Part shown: piece after piece, positions 45,892 through 57,030 of the stretch | Position numbering within the stretch: the stretch's first letter is position 1 | Layout of the letters: each line of letters starts with the position of its first letter | Origin: Amanita rubescens | Taxonomy: Eukaryota > Basidiomycota > Agaricomycetes > Agaricales > Amanitaceae | Assembly: GCA_015039365.1 (NCBI GenBank) | Contig: WION01000011.1 | Location: 310,001-374,000, forward strand | Length of the DNA stretch: 64,000 bases | Reading direction: 5' to 3' | Notes under the pieces: generated by a model | What the model saw: only the letters and a program-made list of their open reading frames with translations | Told to the model about the DNA's origin: nothing | Database searches by the model: none | Translations under genes and position numbers: made by a program

Positions 45892-48800
45892 ATGGCTGAC
45901 CAACGCCCGCCACAGACTGCCAAAGGGTCTAAAGGACTTTCCAATCGCCTGAAGAAGATGTTCGGACGGGGATCGCAGAGCACGCCCACTGCATCAACGA
46001 TGACGACTGACCCCGAAGAAGCTGCGAAAACTGGATCAACGATGACGACCGACCTGGAAGAAGCTGCGAAAACTGCATTAACGATGACGACCGACCCGGA
46101 AGAAGCTGCGAAACTCCGGGCCAAGTACACCCACTTCCGTATCCTCGTTATCGGGAGGGCGAATGCCGGTAAAACGACGCTGCTGAAGCGGGTCTGCAAT
46201 ACGAAGGAGGATCCAGTTTACAGCAAGGTATGATATCCGCTTCAATTGATACCTCACTTTCATCATCCCTTCCACCGACAGATTAACCCGACCTCGAAGG
46301 TGATCCTTGTGCATTTCTCTAGTTGAACCAGGTTGTTGACTTTGATGCTGTAGCGAGGGATTCATAATGTCCATGACGAGTTTTCATTTGAGAGCAACCC
46401 ACAGTTCATCTTCCATGACTCTCCTGGTTTTGAGGCAGGAGGCGAGCAGGAACTTCAGGACGTAGTCTCTTTCATACAAGAGAAGGCAAAAGCAAATGAA
46501 GTAAAGGACCAAATACACGCAATATGGTGAGTTTTATCCTTCCTTTATGTGGCGCAACTGACAATGTGTTCAGGTTTTGTTTTGCCCCGGACATATCTCG
46601 CCCGTTATTGGGATTGGAACAGAGGTTCTTCAATGAGCAACAATGTGGCAATGGTAAGATCATTTAGAATCTCCAGACTCTTCACTGTGGCTGACCACAG
46701 ACAGTTCCGGTTGTGGCAATCTTCACGAAATTCGATGATCTCATCACCCAGGTCTATGATAGGAATGAAGATGATGAGAAGAATAGAGAAGTTGCTTGTG
46801 CTGCCTTGGAGAAGAAATTTGAGAAGCCACTTAAGGGTTACAAGTTTCCACCTTGCACATATGTGCGATTTGAATGTATGTCTCTTCACATTTAGTGACC
46901 AATCTTGGGACTTATAGCATGCCCAGCTATCCAGGAGGATGAAGGTAATCATCAGGAACAAGTTGGGGAACTAATCAAACAGACAGCAGCATCAATTGAT
47001 GATTTGGCATTGAAGATGTTGTTTGTCACTGTCCAACAGAATAACCTAGAGGTCTGCATTGAATATGCATTGAACCAGTCTGTCATCCACTCATATGCTG
47101 TTCCTTCAACTTATCTCTCTATGAGGTTTATCTTTGGAAGTACCTTAACAGTGGTACATTTTTTCTTCAATTGTAGAGATTTGAGTGCTCAAATAAACAA
47201 AGTATAACTTGATTTACAAGGCTGCATCTTGGTTTGGACATTGCTATCAGCAGGTATGGAAATTGAATGCATTTTCTTGAGCCATGACTGAAACTGAGAA
47301 GGATTATGTGAGAGTCCACTTCTACTTGAGTCAGAGAAGATGGTGATGACAGATATTTCAGGATGTAAGTATCATGACCAAATATTAATATTGGTGACAA
47401 AGTTTAACCTGGGTATTCAGTATGTGAGTGTGACATTAAGCTCATTTGACAGTATACTAATTATGCAAATGATAAGGGGGATGATGTGAGAATTTCAAAG
47501 TGATAGGAAGGTAACTTCTGAATGTAGTGAATAGGAGGTAATAAGCAAGTTACATGGAGAATTCCAAATTGATAGAAATGATTCACCTCATATCTAGAAG
47601 GTGAGCTGCTGTGTGCCTCCTTCACTTGATTTAAATTGCTGACATGTTGCCATGAAATCCCATCCAGGGAGTGAGTGACTGTGTGCCTCCTAGCTCAATT
47701 TGAATTGCTGACATGTTGCCATGAAATCCCATCCAGGGAGTGAGTGACTGTGTGCCTCCTAGCTCAATTTGAATTGCTGACATGTTGCCATGAAATATCA
47801 TCCAGCTTGTGAGTGACTGTGTGCCTCCTAGCTCAATTTGAATTACTGACATGTTGCCATGAAATCCCATCCAGTATGTGAGTGACTGTGTGCCTCCTAG
47901 CTCAATTTGAATTGCTGACATGTTGCCATGAAATCCCATCCAGTATGTGAGTGACTGTGTGCCTCCTAGCTCAATTTGAATTGCTGACATGTTGCCATGA
48001 AATCCCATCCAGGGAGTGAGTGACTGTGTGCCTCCTAGCTCAATTTGAATTGCTGACATGTTGCCATGAAATCCCATCCAGGGAGTGAGTGACTGTGTGC
48101 CTCCTAGCTCAATTTGAATTGCTGACATGTTGCCATGAAATCCCATCCAGGGAGTGAGTGACTGTGTGCCTCCTAGCTCAATTTGAATTGCTGACATGTT
48201 GCCATGAAATCCCATCCAGGGAGTGAGTGACTGTGTGCCTCCTAGCTCAATTTGAATTGCTGACATGTTGCCATGAAATCCCATCCAGGGAGTGAGTGAC
48301 TGTGTGCCTCCTAGCTCAATTTGAATTGCTGACATGTTGCCATGAAATCCCATCCAGGCAGTGAGTCACTGTGTGCCTCCTAGCTCAATTTGAATTGCTG
48401 ACATGTTGCCATGAAATCCCATCCAGGGAGTGAGTGACTGTGTGCCTCCTAGCTCAATTTGAATTGCTGACATGTTGCCATGAAATCCCATCCAGCGAGT
48501 GAGTGACTGTGTGCCTCCTAGCTCAATTTGAATTGCTGACATGTTGCCATGAAATCCCATCCAGGGAGTGAGTGACTGTGTGCCTCCTAGCTCAATTTGA
48601 ATTGCTGACATGTTGCCATGAAATCCCATCCAGCGAGTGAGTGACTGTGTGCCTCCTAGCTCAATTTGAATTGCTGACATGTTGCCATGAAATCCCATCC
48701 AGGGAGTGAGTGACTGTGTGCCTCCTAGCTCAATTTGAATTGCTGACATGTTGCCATGAAATCCCATCCAGTTTGTGAGTGACTGTGTGCCTCCTAGCTC

Positions 48801-49554
48801 AATTTGAATTGCTGACATGTTGCCATGAAATATCATCCAGCTTGTGAGTGACTGTGTGCCTCCTAGCTCAATTTGAATTACTGACATGTTGCCATGAAAT
48901 CCCATCCAGTTTGTGAGTGACTGTGTGCCTCCTAGCTCAATTTGAATTGCTGACATGTTGCCATGAAATCCCATCCAGGCAGTGAGTCACTGTGTGCCTC
49001 CTAGCTCAATTTGAATTCCTAACATTTGTTTAGTTTGTACCTGTCTTCTCCCATCCATTCTCCTTGCCCTACTCCATTAATACTAGGCCTACATTTCACA
49101 GGTAAAGAATGTTCAGGGTCTTGTGAAAACTCAATTCAATGTAAGGTCATATTTCCTTCTTTCATTCCCTTCACTCAAGTATTCCCAATTACATAGGCAC
49201 CTTCTTTGCACTGTCTCTTTGGTCTGATTAATCCTACCCTTTCTATATTTGCAGTTTCTTACCATTACATGGACAGCCATCCTTATTTGTCTTGAACATT
49301 CCTTTTGGATTGTCCAGCAAGGCTGCAATTCCACTGATGGCTTCACCAAGACCTGGAAACTTTATCTGAAGACCCAGCATGCACTGGTTGAACAAGAAGT
49401 GGATCACTACTTGAGGTCAAAGGACATTGGTGATTGGTTCACCATCAAACATCACCCATCTGATGAAGAGTGTGCTGAATTCAGGAAAATAGTTCTTAAC
49501 AATTTATTATGTAACTCAGTCCCTGTCTTCTTTGAGCTGGAATTGCTGATATAG
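45892..49554 (+). CDS. P-loop GTPase (mushroom AIG1/septin-like G-domain family) with minisatellite-bearing intron
   Basis: Starts MADQRPPQTAKGSKGLSNRL, with three 15-residue TMTTDPEEAAK repeats, then HFRILVIGRANAGKTTLLKR (G1), a six-codon micro-exon (INPTSK, 46282-46299), RGIHNVHDEF, FHDSPGFEAGGEQEL (G3), IWFCFAPDISRPLLGLEQ, VVAIFTKFDDL (G4), and a helical C-terminal part (QTAASIDDLALKMLFVTVQQ, NNLEVCIEYALN). A further exon at ~49255-49554 (ICLEHSFWIVQQGCNSTDG, KTWKLYLKTQHALVEQEVD) fits the expected C terminus. This implies an intron of about 2.1 kb that holds the 69-bp array. The family is common in mushroom genomes and its function is unknown. From ~46870 onward the exons use no CpG, although their frames stay open. 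Attachment of the last exon is inference. Confidence 0.75.
45991..46116 (+). repeat. 45-bp coding repeat, three copies
   Basis: Encodes the TMTTDPEEAAK-type N-terminal repeats of the GTPase. Copies differ at a few positions and preserve the frame. Confidence 0.8.
47598..49020. repeat. 69-bp minisatellite, about 20 copies
   Basis: Highly homogeneous tandem array (TGTGTGCCTCCTAGCTCAAT and AATTGCTGACATGTTGCCAT are invariant in most copies). The main variation is the 4-5 bases after ATCCAG (GGAGT, TATGT, CTTGT, CGAGT, GCAGT). Because 69 is a multiple of 3, long minus-strand frames of 23-residue repeats stay open; I regard these as a by-product. The array probably lies inside an intron of the GTPase gene. 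Confidence 0.9.
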
Positions 49555-49555
49555 T

Positions 49556-49672
49556 ATATTCAGCACATCCTAGTAAAACCTCCACTCAATGATGGCATGT
49601 CAACTTGCCCCTAGTATCTTCAGCACATCCTAGTAAAACCTCCACTCAATGGCATGTCAACTTGCCCTAGTA
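49556..49672. repeat. Two-copy ~60-bp tandem duplication
   Basis: TTCAGCACATCCTAGTAAAA ... GGCATGTCAACTTGCCC occurs twice in direct succession, differing by a few bases. It lies just after the last GTPase exon. Confidence 0.8.
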
Positions 49673-50289
49673 TCCTCTCATGTTTAACTCATTAGCTATA
49701 GTACTTTCAGCCTTTCTCATTCAGTTTTCTGCTTTTGTACTACTGTACTGTATATCTGTTCTCAACATTTTGTGATGGAATCAACACTTGTATATGGTCT
49801 GACAACAAAGAATTAACTCACTGGCTGTAAAGAAATATGAAAGTCAAGGATGGAGATTCATTAATATGCTTAACATCAACATGTTAATGAAAGACAGGGA
49901 TACCACAGTGGATGACAAGCTACATGAGAACATAGATTCAATGGCAAGCTTCAGGGCCATTGGAGAAAGAAAGTTTTAACAATTAGGAATGGCAAGAGGA
50001 AGCAAGGAAAATGAAGACAATATAGTTTCATTAGTGTTTGCCTCAGTGTATGAGGTGGTGTGGTGAGTGAATAAGGGAAAGAAAGGAAGGGAGATCAGCG
50101 GTACACAAGTCAAATTTATGCCAGTCGCGATGGCTGCCTCTTGAAATACTTATCACACGCTACTCATTTTCATTTGGCTAACGCCGTGCGACCTTGTCCT
50201 TTCGGGCTTCGGAATCCGAATAAGCACAGGGTATCTTCCTTTAGTACTTAACATTAACATTAAACGCCGCCCGGTCAGTAGTATACTCC
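49673..50289. other. Intergenic, no supported gene
   Basis: 3' flanks of the GTPase (+) and FIST-like (-) genes. AT-rich and CpG-free up to 50095. No coding frame was recognised. Confidence 0.5.
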
Positions 50290-51861
50290 CTAATCTCCAT
50301 AGACGCATTCCAAAGTAGCGAAAGCCCCAGGGACAGCGCAAGTCCACGAGTTTTCCCTTAGCTCACGCTGCTTCGGGCTGAACAAAAACCCATTCTCACT
50401 CGCCGCTATAAAAGTATCTTGTAAGATATATGCGCCTTCGCTATTTGCTTGAGCCTTGAACATGTCGTCTCCGGTAACTGAGAAAAAGTTCAATGATTTC
50501 GGCTTGAACGATGGTTCCCCAGTCGATGCATATGGTGCGAAAAGTATGCCTTGTTCTGTGAGAGGATCGTGTAGCGAATTTGTCCCGCGGTGGAAAAACT
50601 AGGTTCGAATGAGATAAAAATAGGATAAAGTAGTTAGACAATTCGCACCTGAACGGTAGCACCCTCTTTAGGAGAACTTTGGGTACCCAATGAGATGGTC
50701 CCGCGGGACGGGTCACCGGCGGTTATTTCGTGCACCTGGACAAGCTAAGCTCCAGTTGAGTAACCATTGTCTGATACACTGATGCGAAACGTCACCTCTC
50801 CGTTTTCGACAACGCCTAGGACGAACCCTAGGTCGTCTTTGAGGCTGGAAGGAGTCTCAGCAAGGCCAGATTCGCGAATACACGATAGTAATAATTGAGT
50901 TGGATTTTGGTCGTCCAACGAGATGACCATGTTGCCTTCGCATCTACATGCGCATATATATATGAGCTTTTGCCAAAATGGGAAGGCAAAGCGAGGCGTA
51001 CCGTGTTACATTCATGGGTTTCGATACAGGCGAAAGACCGACGAAGGAAACGCCAGAGGCAAAATCGCGCGCAGTGGATCCCTTGAGAGTAATCCCAACG
51101 GCGCCCAAGTCGTACACGTTTTTGTTGTGAAAGAGCGTGAATGGCCTGCCATTTACGAATGGCGTCGAGGAAGCAACGAGACCAATTTGTGACGAATTGG
51201 AATAGTTGGATAACAACGAGCTGGACAACCCTTCGGGTGCATCGTCCGTCAGGTATACGATAGATGAGATATCCCTGAAACGCGAGTCAAAAAGCCAGAC
51301 CATAAGCTTATACGGAATCACTGACTCTTTGCCTTTCAATCCTTCCGGCAACACCTGAGTTTCAACACTGGAATTCCAAACGTTTTCCCAATCTTTTACG
51401 CTTTCTCCTTGCCACCAACCTTGGCCTAATCGCAGATCCTTGTCAAGTTCATTTTTCTGTCCAACTGGCCTCCATCGACCAACCTGCGCCCGCTGTCTTC
51501 CAGGAACCGTCGAACGAAACACGGCCGCGACATTTTGAGGGTCAAAAATCGCCAACGAGCAAGCTGTAAACCCCGAATGCGGCCCCGGTAACGGTGCAGA
51601 GAGACACCCGATCGACTGCGAAGAGAAAGTGGTCAACTGTCCGACTATCCTAGATAAATCAACCGCAGAGTCTGTTGTGCTGTTGTGCGAAAGTGTGAAT
51701 AAGAGTGGGTGGTTTGGGAAGGATCTAGCGAGGTGAGAAATGTGTGAGAGGAGAGAAGTTGAATTGCGAGAGATGATCGTGCTGAGGTGAAGAACTGGCA
51801 TTGATTGACTTGAGTTGATCGTTTGCCACGTGGCAAGCGATGTCTGATCAATACCCTTCAT
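50290..51861 (-). CDS. FIST-domain-like protein (tentative)
   Basis: Start ATG at 51861 (MKGIDQTSLATWQTINSSQS). The first exon runs ~300 codons, and three short introns lead to the stop at 50290 (ATLECVYGD). Features: HPLLFTLSHNS early, then LPGPHSGFTACSLAIFDP, SSIVYLTDDAPEGLSSSLL, IGLVASSTPFVNGRPFTLFH, YDLGAVGITLKG, and a C-terminal part with FFSVTGDDMFKAQANSEGAY and ASENGFLFSPKQREL. The order (a glycine/serine-rich turn with tPFxxGrpxTLf, then GAVGIxL) recalls the FIST sensory domain found in fungal proteins and FBXO22. The assignment rests on pattern memory only. It is divergent from the small plus-strand gene at 51873, almost head to head. Confidence 0.6.
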
Positions 51862-51872
51862 TGTGGTGGATA

Positions 51873-52357
51873 ATGTGCGTATTTCTCAAGGCTATATATC
51901 CTAACTAACGAGTGTTGGAATACTAGTATACCTCCAGTCCTGCTAACTGCAGGTTACTTTGCTCGTAAATGGTACCTCGCTTGGCGTCTAAAAAAACACG
52001 GGATTGGAAAAGGCGGTACGAAACGAAATCTTTTTGCTTTCAACTCGACCTTACTAACGCGTTTGCTTTACAGCACCAGGCTTTCAAACGAACGTCAAGA
52101 AAATACGTGTCACGCCAGATATTGCAGCCCGGATAAGGAGAGGCGAGGAGGTTAGCCCTGAGGAAATCGCAGAGGCAGCCGCACGGGCGGAGAAAATGCA
52201 TCTCAACCAAGATACCAGTTCAAGCATACTCGACCGACCGCCTCTAGTGGAAAGAGTGGAAAAACCGGCTGACTCTGATAAAGATTCGGGTGCGAATGAG
52301 TGGCTACCCGAGTCCGTTACAAAACCAAAGAAGAGGGGAAAGGCAAGACGGGCATGA
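51873..52357 (+). CDS. Small hypothetical protein with N-terminal hydrophobic segment (start uncertain)
   Basis: Coding sequence IPPVLLTAGYFARKWYLAW, then RLKKHGIGKG, is spliced over a ~55-nt intron (gtacga...tttacag) to GFQTNVKKIRVTPDIAARI. It continues RRGEEVSPEEIAEAAARAEK and ends KPKKRGKARRA-stop at 52357. One membrane segment with a long charged tail is apparent. The first exon is unclear: the nearest ATG (51873) can be joined only through a ~34-nt intron. No family was recognised. It probably shares a bidirectional promoter with the FIST-like gene. Confidence 0.5.
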
Positions 52358-52648
52358 GTTGCGCTCTTGCCCATCGCTCACGCATTCGATGGACCGACCG
52401 GGCAGCGGCTTTTGCGATGGCAGCGTCCGCGGAACCTCCACGCATATGCTGCATGTTGACCACATGTTTACAACTCATATCGCGTGCCACTATTCATTCC
52501 TAATCTCTACACATCCCTAACCGTATTACAACTACAACTAAATACGATTCATTTTACATACACCATAAATACGCGACAATTATCTTTTCTTTCAAAGAAC
52601 CGGAGATGTCAAATCTGTTCGTTCAATCAATTTGAACCTATCCACACC

Positions 52649-54564
52649 CTATCTTGCGACGGTTCGAATAAAATGCACGGAATCCGACCCTTCACTTGAC
52701 ATGCTATGATTGTCTACAATCAGAGTAGGGCGTTTCATCTCCATATCAGTCACAGGTATCACATGCTCCGAGCGGCGTGGATCTACCACACACGCCTCCA
52801 TCCTGGATAAGTTTAACAACCCGCATTCACGCAAGCTATTCCTCGCGTTCAACCTATACGCGAATCTCTCAGTATAGATATAATGCAAACTCGAACAAGA
52901 AGACTCACATGGCGAGATAACTGTTAATATACACTAATAATAATAAAATCAATTTTCAGAATTCTGAACGTAAGCAGAGTGTCGGCTTACGTTTCGAGAT
53001 TAAAAAAATCTGTGCCAAGTAGATGAGGTTGCTAGGCATAATGTAAAACTGCATCCATGTTAAACGTTTCTGATATCGTGTCAAGATAAATAAAAAGAAT
53101 TAATCACCGAAATCAACGCGGATAACGAGAAGAAACTAAGAAATCATGTCAGCTCGAGGTTGAGATAAGTAGTAAACGTTTCATGCCTTGTTAAAGTCCC
53201 TGAAATGACAGCATAACGCATAATGATCCAAACTTTGGATTTCATCCTGAGAGCCATTTTTAGGATTGCGAACGAAAGTTGAAACCCAAGATAAAAAACT
53301 CACTCTGATAGCGTTGACCCACAGCTAGCTAGCAAATGGCATATTGCAGCTGCTATCATAAAGTCGTTGAACGTGGACATGGAGAGTGACAAGTAAATCG
53401 CCCACTACGAATGAACGATGTCAGCAGTCGAGGTTCACATACACAAAAATGGACTTGAAGACATACGCGGTATTGTGCAACTTCCGTATATTCTATCGTA
53501 CGCCATCTAATAATTGTATATTTCATATCTTTCGGAGAAAAGCTCTCGAGATCGTACTCACATCTCCACTACAAGAACTGAAGCAAGCAGGAGTTAGGCG
53601 TGTAAACAGATAAAGAATCTCAACGTACTTATTCCGCTAACTGGGCGGGATAGGTGAGTGACCGCGACGCGCATATAACGAGTGACTTACTGTAACCGGC
53701 TACAAGGACGATACTCTGCAGAAAGAATCACCAGTTAAATCGACATGTCTTTAAGATTCGACTCACGAGAACACGTGCCCAACATTTGTGATCAAGATTT
53801 GAGCTCACTGATAAAGAGAATATATATTTAACCTGCTGGGCAAAATGAATCTCGACGCCTTACATGTCCAGATTCGCATAGTGTAGAGGCTAGGAGTGGA
53901 ATTAGTATATATCACTAGAATACGAAGGTGGCCATGAACATACGTTTGCACAACAAGGATTGCGAGGACCTAGTGGACAAAAGGCGTCAGTCGCAGTCAA
54001 CAGGGAAGGGTTCAACTCACGTTCACGCTGTTCTGTACCTTAAAAAGGTGTCCAAGTCAGTATACATAGCACGTTAAGACAATATACAGCGTACTTTAAC
54101 CGACCTATATGACAGATTGATACACGAGTTGAAGCACAAAGACGTAAAACGCACCAAGGAGTCGTCAGCAAAGCCAGATAGTCCCCGAACGATTCGATCA
54201 AATAATGCCAGAGGATAATGATGGTGAAAGCCATATGAAACGAGTCCACGATCCTGCTATGTTTCAATTTCTGAATTCTTTCCAGTACCTAGTTTTTTTC
54301 ATACCAAAGAAAAACGACCTTGTGAAGAGTCAGCCCGTTTAGCCCGGAATCCTCGTTAGTACTTACCGTGGATTTCAATAACAGCCGATCCTGCCGATAA
54401 TTGCTGAAATACACGTATACCTGGATATTAGTACACCCGTAGAGTCTGCGGGATGACCGTTTAGCGCACTCCCTTTAACTCCGGTGGATATTGATTCCGT
54501 ACATGGCGGTTCCCAATCCACCTATGAGTAACGCACCCAAAGTCGTTCCCAAGAACGACTCCAT
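52649..54564 (-). CDS. DUF6533/6534-type heptahelical membrane protein
   Basis: Easily missed because of very short exons. Start ATG at 54564: MESFLGTTLGALLIGGLGTA then MYGINIHRS. Next exons: VYVYFSNYRQDRLLLKST; RIVDSFHMAFTIIILWHYL with IESFGDYLALLTTPW; an 18-nt exon (VQNSVN); a ~26-nt exon (VLAILVVQ); LYTMRIWTCKAS; and SIVLVAGY. Later come LPSNLIYLAQIF and a C-terminal exon LNARNSLRECGLLNLSRMEA that runs to SEGSDSVHFIRTVAR-stop at 52649. The order (G..lG..liG.l.tamYGi, tYvYfs.y..D..llK, RilDs.H..f...i.yhYlI, Q..Y..RIw, LNaRn.lr) is that of the mushroom DUF6533/6534 family, which is greatly expanded in Agaricomycetes and of unknown function. Splice borders in 53.0-53.7 kb are only partly resolved. 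Confidence 0.75.
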
Positions 54565-55816
54565 CTACACGTAGACAGAAGGGTCGATGCGAGCTGAAAA
54601 GAAAGGCTGTTGAACGAACGAACGACGTGGAAGAGAAGATAAATAAAAGCTGGAAAGCACTCCGAGAGGCGGTGGGGCAAGCTGCGCCGTCAGGGCAGAG
54701 GCGCTCTACATCCGATGGATTGCGTATTTTAAGTCGGGTCGAATTATTCCGATCAAAGCGACAAATTTGTCGAGGGAACCACGACCTCCGGAAGTACGAC
54801 ACCCGACGACCATGTCATCCAAGTATCGTACCTGACAATGATATTTTTGACCAACCTACGCGTTTCACTATACCAGAAAGGATTAGAATGAAAACTAAAA
54901 TGAAAAAGCAAGACTTTTCAATTGAATGTGTTTGCAGGATATTGATAAGCTTGTACCTGCAATTGACCGATATCAATGAATCCAGATAGAGGAAAAGGGG
55001 AATTCGTTCGGTGGTGGGATACCATGTCCAAAGCAACCGCGGTTTTCTCCATTTTTGGCCTCCCACACATGTTACATCTTTACATCTCCACATGAATGGC
55101 TCATCCCGCATTCACAGGCGCAGTGAACCGTAAGAGTCAGACGTCTGGTTTGGTACCGTCGTCCAATCGGCGGGGCATTCCGGGCTATGTCGTAGTCCAT
55201 TTCATGGAACAGTTTATATATGTTTTTGGGCGCATTATGTCTTCATTTGAACACCGAGGTCGAGCGCCCAAGGAAAATCCTTTAGGCGAGTCCAAAAGAA
55301 AGCGTTCAAAGTGTCACTTTTACTTCTGATTGACACCGTTCATCATCAAGAGAATTTTGCTTGTATCATGTGGGCGTAGCATTCAGTGGCGATAACCAGG
55401 CTCGTTGTAACATATCTTGGGACGCGATTGACCTTTAGGAGTATTCACATTTTCAGCGTTGGCCCGGGTGTGTACTGGTGAGCGTTTTTGGAGCGATGGT
55501 ACCTGTCACATTCAACATCACGCGCCCCCGTCACAGGTGTCCGAATCCTACTTTCAACACGTGCCTTACTCTCGAGAGCAAATCGTGGTTAGTAGTATAC
55601 GCCATATGGCCTGTTTATCACTTAAAACAAACGTACTAGGGGCGCGCTCAGTTTGTATGTTCGAGCCATTTTTATTTATTTAAATTGAATTTCACACGCA
55701 GCTTCGAGACGCCCCTAGGCTATTTATATACACCTTGCCAGCAATTCAGGTCCAACACCTTGGCAGTTCACGTTCCTTTCCAAATTTCCTCACACTCTTT
55801 CACCCAAAGTGCCACC
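54565..55816. other. Intergenic, no supported gene
   Basis: Divergent promoter region between the DUF6534-like gene (-) and the small Cys/His protein (+). Short frames only. Confidence 0.5.
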
Positions 55817-56221
55817 ATGTCGACCTCGCAGATCATAGTGAATTCATTCACGTTTTGCGAGAGGCACGGCGACGAGTATTGTCAATCATGCGGGGTTGAC
55901 CATAGGCTGGCGAACAACGCACAAGTCGCGGATGACCTGAGTAATCTGGAGGACGTGTTTGAAATCGGGCTCGAGGTGCGCGTAATTTTTTCATTGATTC
56001 GAGCTTCAAACATTGAAACGACAAACGCCCAGGAACGCCAACCAATTAACGTGTATGCACGTGGGGCAACAGCAATTCCCGATACACAAGGCTCTTTTGA
56101 GTGTATACTTCACGGAGCCGTCAATTGCTCTATGTGCTTCAACTGGGTGACGATCATCGAAAAAGAAGCCCACGAGGCCGCCGAACTCGGCTCGTGGCTC
56201 GAAAGACGGAATAGCCGCTAG
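55817..56221 (+). CDS. Small Cys/His-motif protein
   Basis: ATG at 55817 in a good context (GCCACCATG). Exon 1 has CERHGDEYCQSCGVDHRLAN, a CxxHxxxxCxxC arrangement that could bind zinc. A ~60-nt intron (gtgcgc...cccag, ending near 56032) leads to GSFECILHGAVNCSMCFNWV with a second C..H..C..C set and a charged C terminus ending ERRNSR-stop. The spliced product is about 115 residues. The unspliced frame is also open, so the intron is supported only by splice signals and the low-complexity insert. I recall similar orphan proteins in mushrooms but no function. Confidence 0.65.
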   Translation: MSTSQIIVNSFTFCERHGDEYCQSCGVDHRLANNAQVADDLSNLEDVFEIGLEVRVIFSLIRASNIETTNAQERQPINVYARGATAIPDTQGSFECILHGAVNCSMCFNWVTIIEKEAHEAAELGSWLERRNSR

Positions 56222-56564
56222 GATGGTATTATGTCCCGTTAGCATTTCACAAAAAAGAATCACATTTCGTTAACCATTCGATATCACAGACCGTACGCTA
56301 CGCTCTCGTTACCTGACCACATATCCCATCTGTCAAGCTTCATCACTTACATAATCTTATCTTTTTATCGTTTTTAGCTTTGCTAGAGTTACCCTGCAAA
56401 AAACGGACACTCGTACTTCGTTCGCTTAATTCTTTCTATATCTGCTATTCTAATTTGCTTTTCCAGACAAATAGAGCGCGGGACTTTCGAGTTCGAAATT
56501 GAATTTGTCTGTTATTTGTCTGTGCAACAGGATTACGGTTTTTGGTCAAGAACTTTACTGGTAA

Positions 56565-56890
56565 TGAGCGTTGTTTTCAACCCACTTTAGCGCATCATAG
56601 TCGAATCGTCCCCACCATTTTTCTCGTGAGGGTCGCTGACATGAATGACTTTCTGATTATACTTTGCCTTCTCTTGTCATGCTTTCATTCCTTCCGCTGA
56701 CTCTCGATTTACAGGCTGTACCACGCATCCTCGGCCATGAACGGGAGCGGCGCAATAGTGAACTTGACCATGGTACTTAGCAAAGACTGGTGGTACGGAA
56801 GAAGACAAACGACGAGTCTTGTTCTTTCAGTTTGCTTTATACTCAAGGGTCTCTCACAACCCCAAAATTGCGGGAGCGTGGATTCAATTC
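56565..56890 (-). pseudogene. Internally deleted HsbA-like gene
   Basis: On the minus strand the TATA-containing leader (GAGTATAAAGCAAACTGAA) and the start MVKFTIAP are intact. Within a few codons the sequence then jumps to the 3' flank (GCGTGGTACAGCCTGT, GTCAGAAAGTCATTCATGT, GTGGGTTGAAAACAACG). Compared with the locus at 23 kb this is a single deletion of roughly 870 bp removing the whole mature protein. Confidence 0.8.
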
Positions 56891-57030
56891 TCATCTCATA
56901 TCTTTTTCTTCGCGTTATCTTTTCAGTTCGACTCAACTTGTTTTCGCATTATATCATTTGTCTTTCTCGCCTCTCTACCATGGCCTTCCAATTCGTACTG
57001 CTGGAATACTATCGTGAATTAAGGATAATC
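56860..57030 (+). repeat. Dispersed repeat, copy 1 (second copy 59060-59265)
   Basis: TTTTTCTTCGCGTTATCTTT, CAGTTCGACTCAACTTGTTT and ATGGCCTTCCAATTCGTACT...GAATTAAGGAT recur in the same order near 59140-59255. About 80% identical by eye. Function unknown; possibly a short non-autonomous element. Confidence 0.65.

Larger units (their letters stand above)
46870..50095. other. CpG-depleted block
   Basis: Across about 3.2 kb I found only two CpG dinucleotides, both in CGAGT variants of the minisatellite, while neighbouring sequence on both sides has them every few tens of bases. TpG and CpA are abundant. The block begins inside the GTPase gene and ends sharply near 50097. Confidence 0.8.

Noticed and set aside
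47631..48974. Two long minus-strand ORFs (240 and 202 codons) of 23-residue repeats
   Set aside because: They arise because the 69-bp minisatellite unit is a multiple of three without a stop. There is no start context, signal or splice logic, and the array lies in a probable intron of a plus-strand gene.
56860..56930. Possible tRNA or tRNA-derived SINE (GGATTCAATTC resembles a B box)
   Set aside because: No cloverleaf could be drawn, no A box lies at the right distance, and the second copy of the repeat near 59.1 kb lacks the B-box-like sequence.
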